A DNA stretch of 55,203 nucleotides from Cyclobacterium xiamenense (GTDB taxonomy: Bacteria; Bacteroidota; Bacteroidia; Cytophagales; Cyclobacteriaceae): assembly GCF_009467825.1 (NCBI RefSeq), contig NZ_WIOK01000032.1, positions 1 to 55,203 of the forward strand, in the 5' to 3' direction. Position 1 is the stretch's first letter, and the number at the start of each line of letters is the position of its first letter. Under the pieces are notes generated by a model. It ran no database searches and was not told where the DNA came from. It saw only the letters and a list, made by a program, of their open reading frames with translations. Shown in pieces: positions 1 through 10,077 of this stretch. The position numbers and the translations under genes are program-made.

Positions 1-18
1 TATGAACAAAAGGAAGAA

Positions 19-46
19 AGATCCCAAAGGGGATCTACTGTTTTTT
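19..46 (+). terminator. Rho-independent terminator of a gene upstream of the window
   Basis: The sequence shows a perfect 7-bp stem (AGATCCC at 19-25, GGGATCT at 30-36) with an AAAG loop, followed four bases later by six T at 41-46. It fits termination of a plus-strand gene that would end before the window. The short spacer before the T run weakens the call slightly. Confidence 0.5.
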
Positions 47-213
47 CCAAAATAACCTGACCTTTAGGGTTTTACGTCCTTAAACTGACGGCTATGGCCA
101 GTAGGCAGACGAATCATCCAAATTCTCAAGGTGAAAAATCCGGAAACTGTTCCAGCTTCCTAGCACGTCACCCAGAAAATGGCTTTTTGGCAGAAAAAAA
201 TAGGCTGGCAGGG

Positions 214-1218
214 CTACACCATCCACAAGTAATCTTGGCCTTCGGTGAAAGATTCGGCGTCCAAAAAGTTCTGGATCCACCGTTTGCCCTTCATGTTTCC
301 TACCATTACCAGCAACAGGGCTTTTCCCCGCAATTGCCCGGCCTCCGCCGGCGTAATCACCGGCAGCTGATCCTCGCGCAGCTCCGGTGTAAGGGCCAGA
401 TAGCCCGCAGGTTTCAAGCCACGGCGTCGAAAGGGAGCGAGCCTCCGCTCCACGGTTCGGCCGTACCCGCAGATCCAAATGGGCCTCCCTTCCGGAGCAA
501 CGAAAGCCTCGGCAGCGGCTTCCCGAAAGGCCCGTTTGGCATAAGCAGGATGGCTGCGAGACAACCTGCCTTCCCAGTCGTTCCAGACAAGCAGGCATTC
601 CTCTAATTTCGCAAAACGCACGCCCTGGTTCATCCAGCGAAGCCATAAATCGAAATCTTCCGGCACCGCTTGTCCCATTTCGTTTCGTTCCCGGTAGGAA
701 GCCATGTTGAGCAATTCCCGGCGAAACATGACCGATGGGTGGATCACCACCGCTTCTGCGTAGCGCTTTGATTCCATCTTTTCGTGCGTATCCAGGTCGT
801 TTACCTGGCTGACAAAGCGGGCAAAGCCGGGATTTTTGCTTGGGTCTCCTCCGTACCGCACCCGACAACTTACCAGCCCCACCTCAGGATTTGCATCCAG
901 GTACTGCTGCTGCACGGCAAACCGGTCTCCCAGACAAAAATCGTCCGCATCCATCCGGGCTATATAGGTACCACGGGCCGCCGCCAAACCGGTAAGCAAC
1001 CCGTTTACCAATCCTGCTCCCCGGGCTTTCGCCATCCGAACCTGGGGATGGGTTAGCGCTTCATTGACAAACGGCTGGCAACGGGGATCCATGCGCTCGT
1101 CCACCAGGACAAGTTCCATCCCGGTATGCAGGCAGGAAATCGTGCCTTTCAGGCTTTCTTCCAGGAACGGCGTGTACGCTTGTATCGGTACAATGACGGA
1201 AACACTGCACGTAGGCAT
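214..1218 (-). CDS. Family 2 glycosyltransferase
   Basis: This 334-residue protein carries a GT-A fold glycosyltransferase family 2 domain in its N-terminal two thirds. It starts with the usual beta strand (SVSVIVP, residues 5-11), and the metal/nucleotide-sugar binding DXD-type motif DADD is at 90-93. No signal peptide or membrane helix is seen, so it should act in the cytoplasm, moving a sugar from an activated donor to an unknown acceptor. The C-terminal ~100 residues do not look like the standard GT2 tail; they include WICGYGRTVERR (about 248-259), which resembles a nucleotide-binding segment. It lies 31 bp downstream of the YCII gene on the same strand, so the two are probably co-transcribed. 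The acceptor cannot be inferred. Confidence 0.85.
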   Translation of the reverse strand: MPTCSVSVIVPIQAYTPFLEESLKGTISCLHTGMELVLVDERMDPRCQPFVNEALTHPQVRMAKARGAGLVNGLLTGLAAARGTYIARMDADDFCLGDRFAVQQQYLDANPEVGLVSCRVRYGGDPSKNPGFARFVSQVNDLDTHEKMESKRYAEAVVIHPSVMFRRELLNMASYRERNEMGQAVPEDFDLWLRWMNQGVRFAKLEECLLVWNDWEGRLSRSHPAYAKRAFREAAAEAFVAPEGRPIWICGYGRTVERRLAPFRRRGLKPAGYLALTPELREDQLPVITPAEAGQLRGKALLLVMVGNMKGKRWIQNFLDAESFTEGQDYLWMV

Positions 1219-1249
1219 AGGTATGATGGGTTGGTGGCCGGACAGCAGT

Positions 1250-1528
1250 CTACCCGCCTACCACCACGGTCCATTTTCTAATTTCCCAGGAATGTACCAA
1301 TCCATTTTTTACGTATGGATCCTCCCGGACAAATGCTTCCGCCGCCGCCGGGCTTTCTCCCCGAAACAACAAGATGGCCCGGTCTGCCGGGTCGGCCAGG
1401 GCTCCTCCCATCAGCAAGTCTCCGTTTTGGTGATGCTTCCCGGCAAGGGCCAGGTGCTCCTCCCGGTAGGCACCCCGCCTTTCCAGGTAATCGGAGGCCA
1501 CCGTATACATAAGCAAGTAATGATTCAT
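1250..1528 (-). CDS. YCII-related domain protein
   Basis: A 92-residue protein of the YCII/YciI-like ferredoxin-fold family. The start is placed at the second Met (MNHYLLMYTV), because family members begin with a beta strand of this form right after Met; a longer reading to 1555 adds nine unlike residues. Visible family features are YREEHL (about 20-25), a GGALADP stretch near 41-47, and FVREDPYVKNGLV near 66-78, matching the family pattern in which a His before the helix and an Asp-Pro loop form the putative active site. Function in the family is mostly unknown. It is the first gene of a likely two-gene unit with the glycosyltransferase. Confidence 0.8.
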   Translation of the reverse strand: MNHYLLMYTVASDYLERRGAYREEHLALAGKHHQNGDLLMGGALADPADRAILLFRGESPAAAEAFVREDPYVKNGLVHSWEIRKWTVVVGG

Positions 1529-1751
1529 GCGGTATCGATTCAGTGATTTTCCCAATGTTACGGATTTTAGGCAACGATTTAAAATTTTGTGCGCCGGTAC
1601 GGGAGGTATTCAACCCACACGTCCCGGTCAACGAACTCAAAATCATAAACTTAAAACACAAAATAATGCATAATATATCCTTCTTTTTGCTATATTGAAA
1701 GGCAAACCGGACGAATGCGCCGGTAGCTAGCAACCACCAAAACCCACACAC

Positions 1752-2609
1752 ATGGACGAAAACGATGCAGCACATGCGGAGCCCGACCCCAAATCTGCAC
1801 TTCGGGACCTGCTTCCCGAGGCCGGTTACCGGGCCGGACGGCTACAGGGACTAACGGCCGTCTTCAACGGCCTCGGTATCGGTTTGTTTCTGGGGCTGCT
1901 GATGGGGCTCTCCGTATCGCCCGTGGTGAGCGGGGTGATCGGAACCATCACCTCCCTGCTTGCCGTACTGATTGGATTGAATGAAAAATTTCTGGACCCG
2001 GTCAAAAGCCTGCGTATCGGCTCCTTTGGCTTGTTTTCCGCCCTGGGTATTTTGCTGGGACTGTACATCCGGTCAAACGACCCCTTCGCACCCAGCCTTT
2101 CTGACAAAATGCAGGAATACCTGGAGATTGGCTACAGCCCCGAAGAGGCAAAGGTCTTGGTAACGAACTTTATCCGCGCCGATTCTTCCCTGGCCATCCG
2201 CCAGGCGAACGTGCTCTACAGCGACGAAATCAGCATCACGGCCTGCGACCTGCTCGTCTATGCCGATCCCTCCACTCCCGCTTCCGAGGTGTTCAACACC
2301 TTCGAGACGGCAGGAGGCCTATGGGCCAAGGTGGCCACTAGCTTTCGAAACGGCTTGAGCGAAGGCGATTCCAAAACAGCCCTATTGCTCCTTCGAGATG
2401 GGCTTTGCGCCGGTAATGGGCAGGGAGCGCAGACGCTCGGCATTCCCAAAGGCATACAGACCGAACAAGAGCTGCCCGAATTGGAAAAACAACTGCGCGG
2501 CCTCGACGGACCCTGGCCCGATATTGTCCGCCTGATGGAAGAAAAATTTCCGGCAGCAACCCGACAGCAAATCTATTCCCGACTAGTTGACGAACTTCGC
2601 AATGACTAA
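1752..2609 (+). CDS. Membrane protein of unknown function
   Basis: A 285-residue protein not assigned to a known family. It has a soluble N-terminus of about 37 residues, three hydrophobic segments (about 38-55, 58-76 and 90-107) and a soluble C-terminal domain of about 175 residues. The first helix is rich in Gly and Leu. The soluble domain contains ISITACDLLVYADPS near 159-173 and a C-terminal helix (PAATRQQIYSRLVDEL). Its last codons overlap the start of the downstream protease by 8 bp (ATGACTAA), so the two are translationally coupled. A role as a membrane partner or target of the protease is an inference from this overlap only. Confidence 0.75.
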   Translation: MDENDAAHAEPDPKSALRDLLPEAGYRAGRLQGLTAVFNGLGIGLFLGLLMGLSVSPVVSGVIGTITSLLAVLIGLNEKFLDPVKSLRIGSFGLFSALGILLGLYIRSNDPFAPSLSDKMQEYLEIGYSPEEAKVLVTNFIRADSSLAIRQANVLYSDEISITACDLLVYADPSTPASEVFNTFETAGGLWAKVATSFRNGLSEGDSKTALLLLRDGLCAGNGQGAQTLGIPKGIQTEQELPELEKQLRGLDGPWPDIVRLMEEKFPAATRQQIYSRLVDELRND

Positions 2610-4170
2610 ATTCCGCTCCCTTTTAATGGGCATTACGTTCCTTTTGGTTTACCAGGCTTCTGCCCAGACATTTGATCCCGGGAGGGTAAAAAACTCCCTG
2701 GTGAAGGTATTGGTGACGGTCGATAGCCGCTCTTCCAATGCCCTGACGGGATTCGTCTGGAAATCGCCGGAACAAATCGTCACTTCCCTGCACGGCATGA
2801 GCCGGACCGGAGATATCCGCATTTTGTACCAAGGCCAGGCCTGGCGAAAAGCCCGCATCAAAAGAGTACTCCAGAAAGCCGACCTGGTCTTGTTGGAACT
2901 CCTGCCGGGACAGGCAGCGCCTCCGGCTGGAGTGACCCCGCTGGCCAGCTATTCTGCGGAAAAAGTCCCCTTTGGCAGCAGCATCTATGCCATGGGATTC
3001 AACGGGGGCGCCGCCGGGAGCTCCTCCCGGCAGTTAAAAAAAGGCTTCGTAGACCCCGAAACCCTGGCCAACCTCATTCCAAAAAAGGACAAAGACGCTT
3101 TGGCCCGCATCGGTTTTCCGGCCCTGGATTTAAACATCCTGTACCTGGAGGGTAGCCTGCTTCCGGGATTTTCCGGAGCGCCGGTATTTGATAACCGCAG
3201 CCGACTCGTTGGAATTGGGGACGGGGGCCTGGAAAAAGGAGCAAGCAATGTGAGTTGGATCATTCCGGCACACTACCTGGCCGAATTGGAAAAATCCTCC
3301 TCTACCAGCCTGCCTGCAGGATTTGAAAACCTGGTGCAGCTCTTTTCTGCGGCAGCGAAAATCGAACTACCCGCGGAAACGACAGCCAATGCCGGCGGAG
3401 CAAATACCGGTACAGAAAAAATGCTGGAAAATAGTTTCGTCAGCGATGAAGGCGAATCAATCGAGGCGCTGGGCTTTGCCTTTTATCCCATCAAAACCCG
3501 CTCCCTCAGCGAAATGATGGACACCTCCGACGATCCGGAAAACATTGAAATGCTCTCGGACGAGTTTGCGTTGGACTTGAACATTCAACTCGATTACGAC
3601 AACATGTACTTCGATATCTACGAGGATATCAACAACGGCGTGGTACTGGCGGTACCGGAGGGGCAGTACCTGTATTACAATCCGGCGGAGGAAGCCTTTC
3701 AGGTAAGCGGTGCCGAAGGCAGCGACATGCAGGTGTATTTTTACGGGGTGCAGGACGACTTTTCTTCCGTTAATTTTGAAGAATTGCTGCTGGTCATGGG
3801 CGAAACCATCAATCAAAATTTTGCCGCGCGCTACGGGATGAGCGGGTTTACCGTCGACGAAGAGTACTCCGTCTGGAACGAATTTGAAGGCGGAAGAAAA
3901 ATCGCCTGGATCCTCTCCCTGGGCAACGAATACCTGATGGGGCAGGATGGCCTGCAGTACGGCCTGTACGTGTACACCACCCTGCTGCTGACGGAAGAAA
4001 AAACCTTTATCGCGATTGCTACCATCCCCGTACCGGTGGAAATGCTGGCATTGGCGCTGACCACCGGGCTGGATTGCAACAATCCCGGCATCTACGCCGA
4101 ATACTGCACCTATTTCAACAAGGTATTCCAAACCTTCGCGGCCACCCACCTAACCAATTTTGCCTATTAA
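2602..4170 (+). CDS. Secreted trypsin-like serine protease with novel C-terminal region
   Basis: This 522-residue protein has a signal peptide (1-21, ending ASA-Q) and a chymotrypsin-fold peptidase domain of the trypsin_2/HtrA type. The likely triad is His64 (VTSLHGM), Asp94 (KADLVLLEL) and Ser191 (GFSGAPV), with an acidic or periplasmic location expected. There is no PDZ domain. After about residue 235 comes a 290-residue region rich in Asp, Glu and Tyr that I do not recognise. The ATG at 2602 is preferred over the TTG at 2587 because it gives a standard signal peptide and the common stop/start overlap with the upstream membrane protein. Substrate is unknown. Confidence 0.8.
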   Translation: MTKFRSLLMGITFLLVYQASAQTFDPGRVKNSLVKVLVTVDSRSSNALTGFVWKSPEQIVTSLHGMSRTGDIRILYQGQAWRKARIKRVLQKADLVLLELLPGQAAPPAGVTPLASYSAEKVPFGSSIYAMGFNGGAAGSSSRQLKKGFVDPETLANLIPKKDKDALARIGFPALDLNILYLEGSLLPGFSGAPVFDNRSRLVGIGDGGLEKGASNVSWIIPAHYLAELEKSSSTSLPAGFENLVQLFSAAAKIELPAETTANAGGANTGTEKMLENSFVSDEGESIEALGFAFYPIKTRSLSEMMDTSDDPENIEMLSDEFALDLNIQLDYDNMYFDIYEDINNGVVLAVPEGQYLYYNPAEEAFQVSGAEGSDMQVYFYGVQDDFSSVNFEELLLVMGETINQNFAARYGMSGFTVDEEYSVWNEFEGGRKIAWILSLGNEYLMGQDGLQYGLYVYTTLLLTEEKTFIAIATIPVPVEMLALALTTGLDCNNPGIYAEYCTYFNKVFQTFAATHLTNFAY

Positions 4171-4431
4171 ACCGGAACGATGCGTTAGCCTATCTACTAC
4201 GAACCGAAACTGCTTCAGGAACAGTCGCTACGCTGCGGTTTTCGATTTCAACCTGGCCGCGCTATGCCTCCATCTCCAAACAGCCTGGTTTTCTTGCAGT
4301 ATCCATTAACCTAACGATTCTTCATGCATGATCCGGGTTAATGGGAGCCGGCCTGGGACGCTAAAGGCAGCCTATCCCCGCACATCGATTGCCTCGACCT
4401 GATCCGGTAGGCAGAGGATCGTACCGAACCT

Positions 4432-5814
4432 TCACCGCACCGGAACGGGGAATACGGGCAGGCTTTCTGCACCATTTGCTCCCACGGCCTGCACGGCAAA
4501 GAAGTAATTGTCCTTGGAGTAGGGCAGTTCCATTTCCAGCGCTTCGGTATAAAATTTTCGCTTCCACATGGAATCGCTCGTTTCCCGCATCAGCACGTAG
4601 TAGCCGCGGGCGGTACCGTTTTCCGGGCTTTTCCAGCGCAGCCGCGTGGCATTGCTCAGCCCGCTGATATCCACCCCTACTTCCTGGGGCACCCCGGGTG
4701 CGGAGGCCAGACTGGCCAACACGGCCAGGTTTACCGAAGTATTTTTACGCAGGTATTCGTAATCGATGTGCTCGATCAAGTCCCCGTATTGCTGCCCTCC
4801 CTCCATTCGAAGGTCCTGGTGCTGCTGGAAATAGTTTTCGTTCATTTCGCAGAGACGCACGGCCGTAAATCCTTCCCGGGAGAAGGGGGTATGGTCCCCT
4901 CCCCGTAGAAACCGGTCGTTGCGGTAGATCAACTTGATCTCCAGCTGATCTACGTAGCGCTCGCCCACCTCCTTGATGTAGCGGGCCAGTTGCCGGGACT
5001 TGCTGTCGTTTTCGGCATTGGTGGAGCGGCGCAGCGCGGCCATTTGTTCGGTTTCTACCAGGGGAATGCCCTCGCTAAACACGCGAAGCCGGGTATTGTC
5101 CCGCAAGTTGGTGCCGCTGGACGCGCTGTTGCCGATCATGTCGTTATTGATCATGGCCACCAGGTTCCAGTTTTCTTCGCTTGCCCGACGGGCAAGATAC
5201 GCCGCACCGATCAGGCCTTGTTCCTCCCCCGATACGGCCACAAAGATAATGGTGGCGGGAAAAGGCTGCTGACTCATGATTCGAACCATCTCGATCAGGG
5301 CGACCACACCGGAACCGTCGTCGTTGGCGCCCGGGGCATCGTCGGTCGCGTTCATGATGTCCGAAACCCGGCTGTCAATGTGTCCGCTGACCAGAAACAC
5401 CCGGTCATCTTCCGGATCGGTTCCTTGTAGCGTCGCCATCACGTTGCCCATGCGCACCTCCCGGTCCACCCGTCGCCCGTTCGGTTCTACCTGGAAATAA
5501 TCAATCGTCGCGCTTAACCTGCCTTCGGAACCCGCTTCGAAAGATTGGAAACGAGACAGGACGTATTGCCGGGCGGCCTCGATCCCGCGACCTTCCTCCT
5601 CCGGGCTTAGCGTATGCCGCGTGCCGAAACTCACCAGGTCTTCCAGGTACTCCTGCAAACTGTCGGTGGACACCTGCGCCACCATGGATGCCAGTCCGGG
5701 ATCGCGGTGCACGGCAGGCACCTGTGCCCTTCCCGAAAAAGGCAGCGTGAGAAGAAAGCCCAGACCGAGTAGGACCAAATAAGGGATAGCATAGAGATGG
5801 ATTCGCTGTTTCAT
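4432..5814 (-). CDS. M28 family zinc aminopeptidase, secreted
   Basis: A 460-residue protein with an N-terminal signal sequence (1-30) followed by a complete M28 peptidase domain. The two-zinc ligand set is visible: H145 and D147 in GHIDSR, D165/D166 in GANDDGSG, the catalytic Glu pair E197/E198 in SGEEQG, D225 in NNDMIG and H309 in GGDHTPF. This predicts removal of N-terminal residues from peptides outside the cytoplasm. The C-terminal ~95 residues look like a fibronectin type III module (RLRWKSPENG...YYVLMRETSD). No type IX secretion tail is recognisable. The start at 5814 was chosen because the upstream ten codons precede a normal signal peptide. It is transcribed divergently from the M48 protease gene. 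Confidence 0.92.
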   Translation of the reverse strand: MKQRIHLYAIPYLVLLGLGFLLTLPFSGRAQVPAVHRDPGLASMVAQVSTDSLQEYLEDLVSFGTRHTLSPEEEGRGIEAARQYVLSRFQSFEAGSEGRLSATIDYFQVEPNGRRVDREVRMGNVMATLQGTDPEDDRVFLVSGHIDSRVSDIMNATDDAPGANDDGSGVVALIEMVRIMSQQPFPATIIFVAVSGEEQGLIGAAYLARRASEENWNLVAMINNDMIGNSASSGTNLRDNTRLRVFSEGIPLVETEQMAALRRSTNAENDSKSRQLARYIKEVGERYVDQLEIKLIYRNDRFLRGGDHTPFSREGFTAVRLCEMNENYFQQHQDLRMEGGQQYGDLIEHIDYEYLRKNTSVNLAVLASLASAPGVPQEVGVDISGLSNATRLRWKSPENGTARGYYVLMRETSDSMWKRKFYTEALEMELPYSKDNYFFAVQAVGANGAESLPVFPVPVR

Positions 5815-6033
5815 AGCACCAAAGTAATCAATTTTCGCAGCCATTGCCGAAAAAACAGCCTGGAAAAAACCCCTATTGGGTGGATTTTCTTTTACTTCCC
5901 TGCTGTGGGGTTGGGTAGGTGACGAAACCCGCTTCCTCCCCGGGCCAAAATAAACCGACCCGGTCCCGTAACTAGCACAGGTTTTGATACGTTACCATGC
6001 CGTATACCCCCGGTAAAAAAAACGAAAAAAGCC

Positions 6034-7479
6034 ATGCCCTTACTCCTTATTGTTGAACGTGTACTCCTTGTCGGATTGGTCCTGTTTCAAATCAGCTGTG
6101 CCCGAAATCCGGTGACAGGCAAAAAACAGCTGGTGCTGATGTCCGAAAACCAGGAAATCCAGATGGGGAAGGAATCGGACCCGGAAATACTGGCCTTCTT
6201 TGGCCGGTACGAGGATCCCGATTTGCAGGCATTTATTACTGAAAAGGGCAACGAAATGGCCGCAGTCTCCCACCGACCCAACCTGGCCTACGAATTCAAG
6301 ATCGTTGATTCCCCGGTGATCAATGCCTTTGCAGTACCGGGGGGATTTGTGTACTTCACCCGGGGTATCATGGCCCATTTTAATAATGAGGCCGAGTTTG
6401 CCGGTGTATTGGGGCACGAAATCGGGCACGTGACGGCCCGCCATTCCGTGATTCAGCAGCGCAACAACCTGCTGGGACAGCTGGGCATGATCGCCGGTGT
6501 GGTGCTGGTGCCCCAGTTGTCGGAATTTATCGAGCCCCTTTCTCAGGGCATGCAGCTGGCACTGTTGAGCTTTGGGCGGGATGCCGAACGGCAATCCGAC
6601 GAACTCGGCGTGGAATATTCCTCCAAAATCGGCTATGACGCCGTGGAAATGGCCGGATTTTTTGAAACCCTGGAGCGACAGCAAGATAAAGCCGGAGGCA
6701 GTACGGTACCGGAATTTCTATCGACCCACCCCTCACCCGCTGAGCGAAACCTCACCGTGGCCCAACTGGCAGAAACCTGGAAGGAAAAACTGAACCTGAC
6801 AGACACCGAGGTAAACCGGGAAGCCTATTTGCGCCGTATCGAGGGACTGGTCTACGGGGAAGACCCCCGGCAGGGATTCCTGGAAAAGGGCGTATTTTAC
6901 CATCCCGAACTAAAATTCCGCTTTCCGGTGCCCGCCGACTGGAGCTTTCAAAACAGCCCCCAACAGGTTCAAATGGCGCCCAAAAATGGCGAAGCCGTCC
7001 TTTCCCTGACCCTGGCTTCCGGTGAGAGCCTTCGCGAGATGGCCAATCAGCTCGTGGAAAACTACCAGCTGGAGGTCCTTTCCCTAAGCGAAGAAAAAGT
7101 CAACGGCCTGCCCTCCGTGCAGCTATATGCCGAACAGAAACAGGAAAACGGATCCGGTATTCGGCTGTTGGTGTATTTTATCGAGCACAGCGGTACCCGG
7201 TATCAGTTAATGGGATTGGCCGAAAGCGGCAATTTCTCCAGCTACGAATCCGCTTTTCTTTCCACCATGAAAAATTTCAGCGTGCTGAAAGAGGCGGACA
7301 AATTGAACCGGCAACCCGAACGGCTGCGCATACAGACGCTTTCCCGGGACACAACGCTGAAGCAGGCGCTAAAGGCACAGGGCATGCCCGATGCGCGCCT
7401 GGAGGAACTGGCCATCCTAAATGGTAGGAAGCTAGACGAATCCCTGCCGGCAGGAACCTTGGTCAAGGTACCGAAATAA
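6034..7479 (+). CDS. M48 family metalloprotease lipoprotein, BepA-like
   Basis: A 481-residue putative lipoprotein: the hydrophobic N-terminus ends in a lipobox (FQISC, Cys22). The M48 domain has the zinc motif HEIGH at 128-132 and the third ligand region around E185 (GRDAERQSDELG). This is the BepA/YfgC-type arrangement, in which a periplasmic protease takes part in outer-membrane protein quality control. Residues about 285-420 form an extra beta-rich domain. The last ~50 residues (TTLKQALKAQGM...LPAGTLVKVP) resemble a LysM-like module and end the protein with the typical turn. No TPR domain is evident, unlike BepA itself, so the exact role is uncertain. Confidence 0.9.
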   Translation: MPLLLIVERVLLVGLVLFQISCARNPVTGKKQLVLMSENQEIQMGKESDPEILAFFGRYEDPDLQAFITEKGNEMAAVSHRPNLAYEFKIVDSPVINAFAVPGGFVYFTRGIMAHFNNEAEFAGVLGHEIGHVTARHSVIQQRNNLLGQLGMIAGVVLVPQLSEFIEPLSQGMQLALLSFGRDAERQSDELGVEYSSKIGYDAVEMAGFFETLERQQDKAGGSTVPEFLSTHPSPAERNLTVAQLAETWKEKLNLTDTEVNREAYLRRIEGLVYGEDPRQGFLEKGVFYHPELKFRFPVPADWSFQNSPQQVQMAPKNGEAVLSLTLASGESLREMANQLVENYQLEVLSLSEEKVNGLPSVQLYAEQKQENGSGIRLLVYFIEHSGTRYQLMGLAESGNFSSYESAFLSTMKNFSVLKEADKLNRQPERLRIQTLSRDTTLKQALKAQGMPDARLEELAILNGRKLDESLPAGTLVKVPK

Positions 7480-7590
7480 GCCTACCGCCACCCAGTGTAC
7501 TACCCCAAAATAGGGCTATTGCTTCCATACTTGCGAAGCCAAAGCAGACCGGGTCCGAATACCTGATTAGGGTAAGGCAGTTTGGAGCGG

Positions 7591-9039
7591 CTACAGTTCG
7601 ATGAATTTTTTGTAATGCTCGTAGCGCAGGAAAATATCTCTTACATAGTTGTAGGGCTCGGTTCCCCGGACAAAACCGTGCCGAACCACCTCGTCGTAGT
7701 AGTATTCCTTGTCCATGAGTTTCAGCAGGTATTCCTCTACGTGCCCGTCCCAGATCGTGGGATCCTTGCCGTGCTTTTCGGCCAGCCGCATGGCATCGTA
7801 CACGTGCCCGGCGCCACAGTTAAAGGCAGCCAGGGTAAACTTCACTTTTTGAATGGAATCCTCTACCGAGTCGAAATTGGCCCGCATTTTTTCCAGATAC
7901 CGCACCCCTCCCCGCAGGTTTTGTTCCGGATTGAAACGGTCGGTAACGCCTACTTCCTTTGCCGTGGCCGGCATCAGCTGTATCAGCCCGCCGGCACCGA
8001 CCCAGGAAGTAGCCTGGGGGTCAAACTGCGATTCCTGGTATACCTGAGAACTGAGAAAGCGCCAGTCCCAACCGATTTGCGTGGCATTTTTCTGAATGAT
8101 CGGATCGTAGCGGCTGATTTTATTACCATTTTTACTAAAAAAATCGCTTTGGATTCTTCCTCGAAAGGATTTCGTATTTTTAAAGTATTTATTGTAAATC
8201 ACGTAGTAGTCGTCCTCCTTTTTCTCCTCCCGTATCCAGGCATTGATGGCCCTTAGCAGTTCCGGAGAATTTTGCCGCACGGCCCAGGCGATGCGTTGGG
8301 AAAAGGAAATCCGGGTATCGATGTGCAAAATGGGGTAGTAGGTCTTGTTGATGGCCGCGATGTTGTAATCCGCCACTGTCCGCTCGATCTCTCCCTCCAC
8401 CACCATGCGGATGATTTCGTCGGTGGGTACATTCCCGTCGATATGGGCCACGGGGATCGTAGCCCCGATTTCGTCCTGCAGGTTTTGCAGCCGCTGGGAA
8501 TAGGAGGAATTTTCCCGCACCCAGACGGTATCGTCAGCCAATTCGAGCGTATTGGAAATCACCTGCTTGTCAATCTTGTAGCCGGGAAGCGAGCGCCAAT
8601 TGTCCGGCATGCGCTGTACCAGGGCCTGGTGGGTGACGTAATGGTAATCCGTGAAGTGCACCAGTTGCTTGCGCGGCTCCGTGATCGTCAGGCCGTAGGC
8701 AATCAGATCGCCCTCGCCTTCGTTTAGCAGGGTAAACAACTCGTCAATGTCCTCTGCGATGGTGATTTTTAGTTCCAGGTCCAGGTGCTCCGCGAGGCGG
8801 GACAAGAGTTCGTACTCAAAGCCCATGGGCATGCCCTTGTAGAGAAAGTAACTGGTGGAGCTGTAGATGGTGATGGCGTGCAGCACGCCATCTTCCTTGA
8901 TCTGTGCCAGGTCTTTCGACACAGAATAGGGCACCTCCGCCTGCAGTAGTCCTGTCGCTTCGTCTACTTTTTCCCCCGGCGTACAGGCAACCGCCATCAG
9001 GAAAATCAAGGCGATTAATCCGTTTTTTCGTTTATCCAT
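7591..9039 (-). CDS. MltF-like lytic murein transglycosylase lipoprotein
   Basis: A 482-residue lipoprotein (lipobox LMAVAC, Cys19). Residues about 45-285 form a family 3 solute-binding-protein domain, and about 315-450 form a lytic transglycosylase SLT domain. The catalytic glutamate is E336 in VYQESQFDP, followed by the expected GLIQLMPATA and the later AFNCGAGHV motif. This domain order is that of MltF, which cleaves peptidoglycan and whose binding domain senses peptidoglycan fragments. The protein should sit on the inner face of the outer membrane. The gene is single, convergent with the M48 gene, with no clear terminator between them. Confidence 0.92.
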   Translation of the reverse strand: MDKRKNGLIALIFLMAVACTPGEKVDEATGLLQAEVPYSVSKDLAQIKEDGVLHAITIYSSTSYFLYKGMPMGFEYELLSRLAEHLDLELKITIAEDIDELFTLLNEGEGDLIAYGLTITEPRKQLVHFTDYHYVTHQALVQRMPDNWRSLPGYKIDKQVISNTLELADDTVWVRENSSYSQRLQNLQDEIGATIPVAHIDGNVPTDEIIRMVVEGEIERTVADYNIAAINKTYYPILHIDTRISFSQRIAWAVRQNSPELLRAINAWIREEKKEDDYYVIYNKYFKNTKSFRGRIQSDFFSKNGNKISRYDPIIQKNATQIGWDWRFLSSQVYQESQFDPQATSWVGAGGLIQLMPATAKEVGVTDRFNPEQNLRGGVRYLEKMRANFDSVEDSIQKVKFTLAAFNCGAGHVYDAMRLAEKHGKDPTIWDGHVEEYLLKLMDKEYYYDEVVRHGFVRGTEPYNYVRDIFLRYEHYKKFIEL

Positions 9040-9189
9040 AGCCCCCTAATCTACGAAAATAAATGACTTTTGCAAGAAAACGGCTACTAAACGTACCAGA
9101 CTTCCCCCAGAACCCGGCGAAACAAGCCCAGAATCTGCCCCGGCAACTGGCTTACAAGCACCGAAGCGGTCCCCACGCAGTTGCTGGCT

Positions 9190-10077
9190 TTATCCCAACT
9201 TTTCCTGAAAGAAATCGATGGTCCGGCCCCAGGCGAGCTTGGCCGAGGCCTCGTCGTAGCGGGGCGTAGAATGGTTGTGAAACCCGTGGTTTACCTCGGG
9301 ATACATAAAGGCCTGGTATTCCTTGTTATGGGCCTTCAGTTCGGTTTCGTAGTCCGGCCAGCCGGCATTCACCCGGGTATCGAGTCCGGCAAAATGCAGC
9401 ATCAACGGCGCCTGAATCTGCGGCACCTCCTCTGCCGTAGGCTGTCCCCCATAAAATGGAACGGCAGCAGCCAGGTCCGGCACCCGCACGGCCATCATAT
9501 TGGATATCCAGCCACCGAAGCAAAATCCCACCACACCTGCTTTGCCGGTGCAATGTTCGTGGCCCTTTAGCATTTCGTAGCCGGCGATAAAATCCTGCAA
9601 CATGTCCTCCCGCTCCCGTTTGGACTGCAGGGTACGGCCTTCGTCATCCGAACCCGGATAGCCTCCAAAAGGTGTCAGTGCATCCGGGGCAAATGCGATG
9701 AAACCGTCCAGGGCGGCCTGGTGCGCCGTATCTTCGATATAGGGATTGAGCCCGCGGTTTTCGTGCACCACCAGAATGCCCGGAAGCGGGCCACTTTGGT
9801 CCTTGGGCCGGGTAAGCAGGCCCTTCATGGTGCCGGCTCCTTTGGGCGAAGCATAGCTCACGTACTCCGAAATCAGCCGGGGGTCGTCTTGGCTGTAGCG
9901 CCGGGCAGCAGCGTAATTGGGCATCAGGTAGCCCATAATCGCCGACACGGTCAGCCCGCCTACGGCAAATTTAGACAAGCGTTGCACAAATTCCCTTCGC
10001 TCAATGCGGCTATGGGCGTAATCGTCGTACAGGTCAAATACTTCCTGGTCCAGGTCTTTTTTATCGATGGGTTTCAT
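9190..10077 (-). CDS. Dienelactone hydrolase family protein
   Basis: A 295-residue alpha/beta hydrolase of the dienelactone hydrolase family, YghX-like. The nucleophile is Cys186 in GFCFGGW, with Asp233 (GLDTRV) and His264 (EVNHGF) completing the triad, and an early HENRG motif at 105-109. An N-terminal extension of about 60 residues contains [12 protein letters not shown] followed by a hydrophobic stretch (38-58). This looks like the degenerate Tat-like leader seen in YghX-type proteins and suggests export or membrane attachment. Physiological substrate is unknown. No operon partner; the next gene is 270 bp away on the same strand. Confidence 0.9.
   Translation of the reverse strand: MKPIDKKDLDQEVFDLYDDYAHSRIERREFVQRLSKFAVGGLTVSAIMGYLMPNYAAARRYSQDDPRLISEYVSYASPKGAGTMKGLLTRPKDQSGPLPGILVVHENRGLNPYIEDTAHQAALDGFIAFAPDALTPFGGYPGSDDEGRTLQSKREREDMLQDFIAGYEMLKGHEHCTGKAGVVGFCFGGWISNMMAVRVPDLAAAVPFYGGQPTAEEVPQIQAPLMLHFAGLDTRVNAGWPDYETELKAHNKEYQAFMYPEVNHGFHNHSTPRYDEASAKLAWGRTIDFFQEKLG

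Noticed and set aside
92-868. 258-residue minus-strand frame overlapping the glycosyltransferase
   Set aside because: Arg/Gly/Cys-rich and out of frame with the GT2 domain, which has the DADD motif and normal composition.
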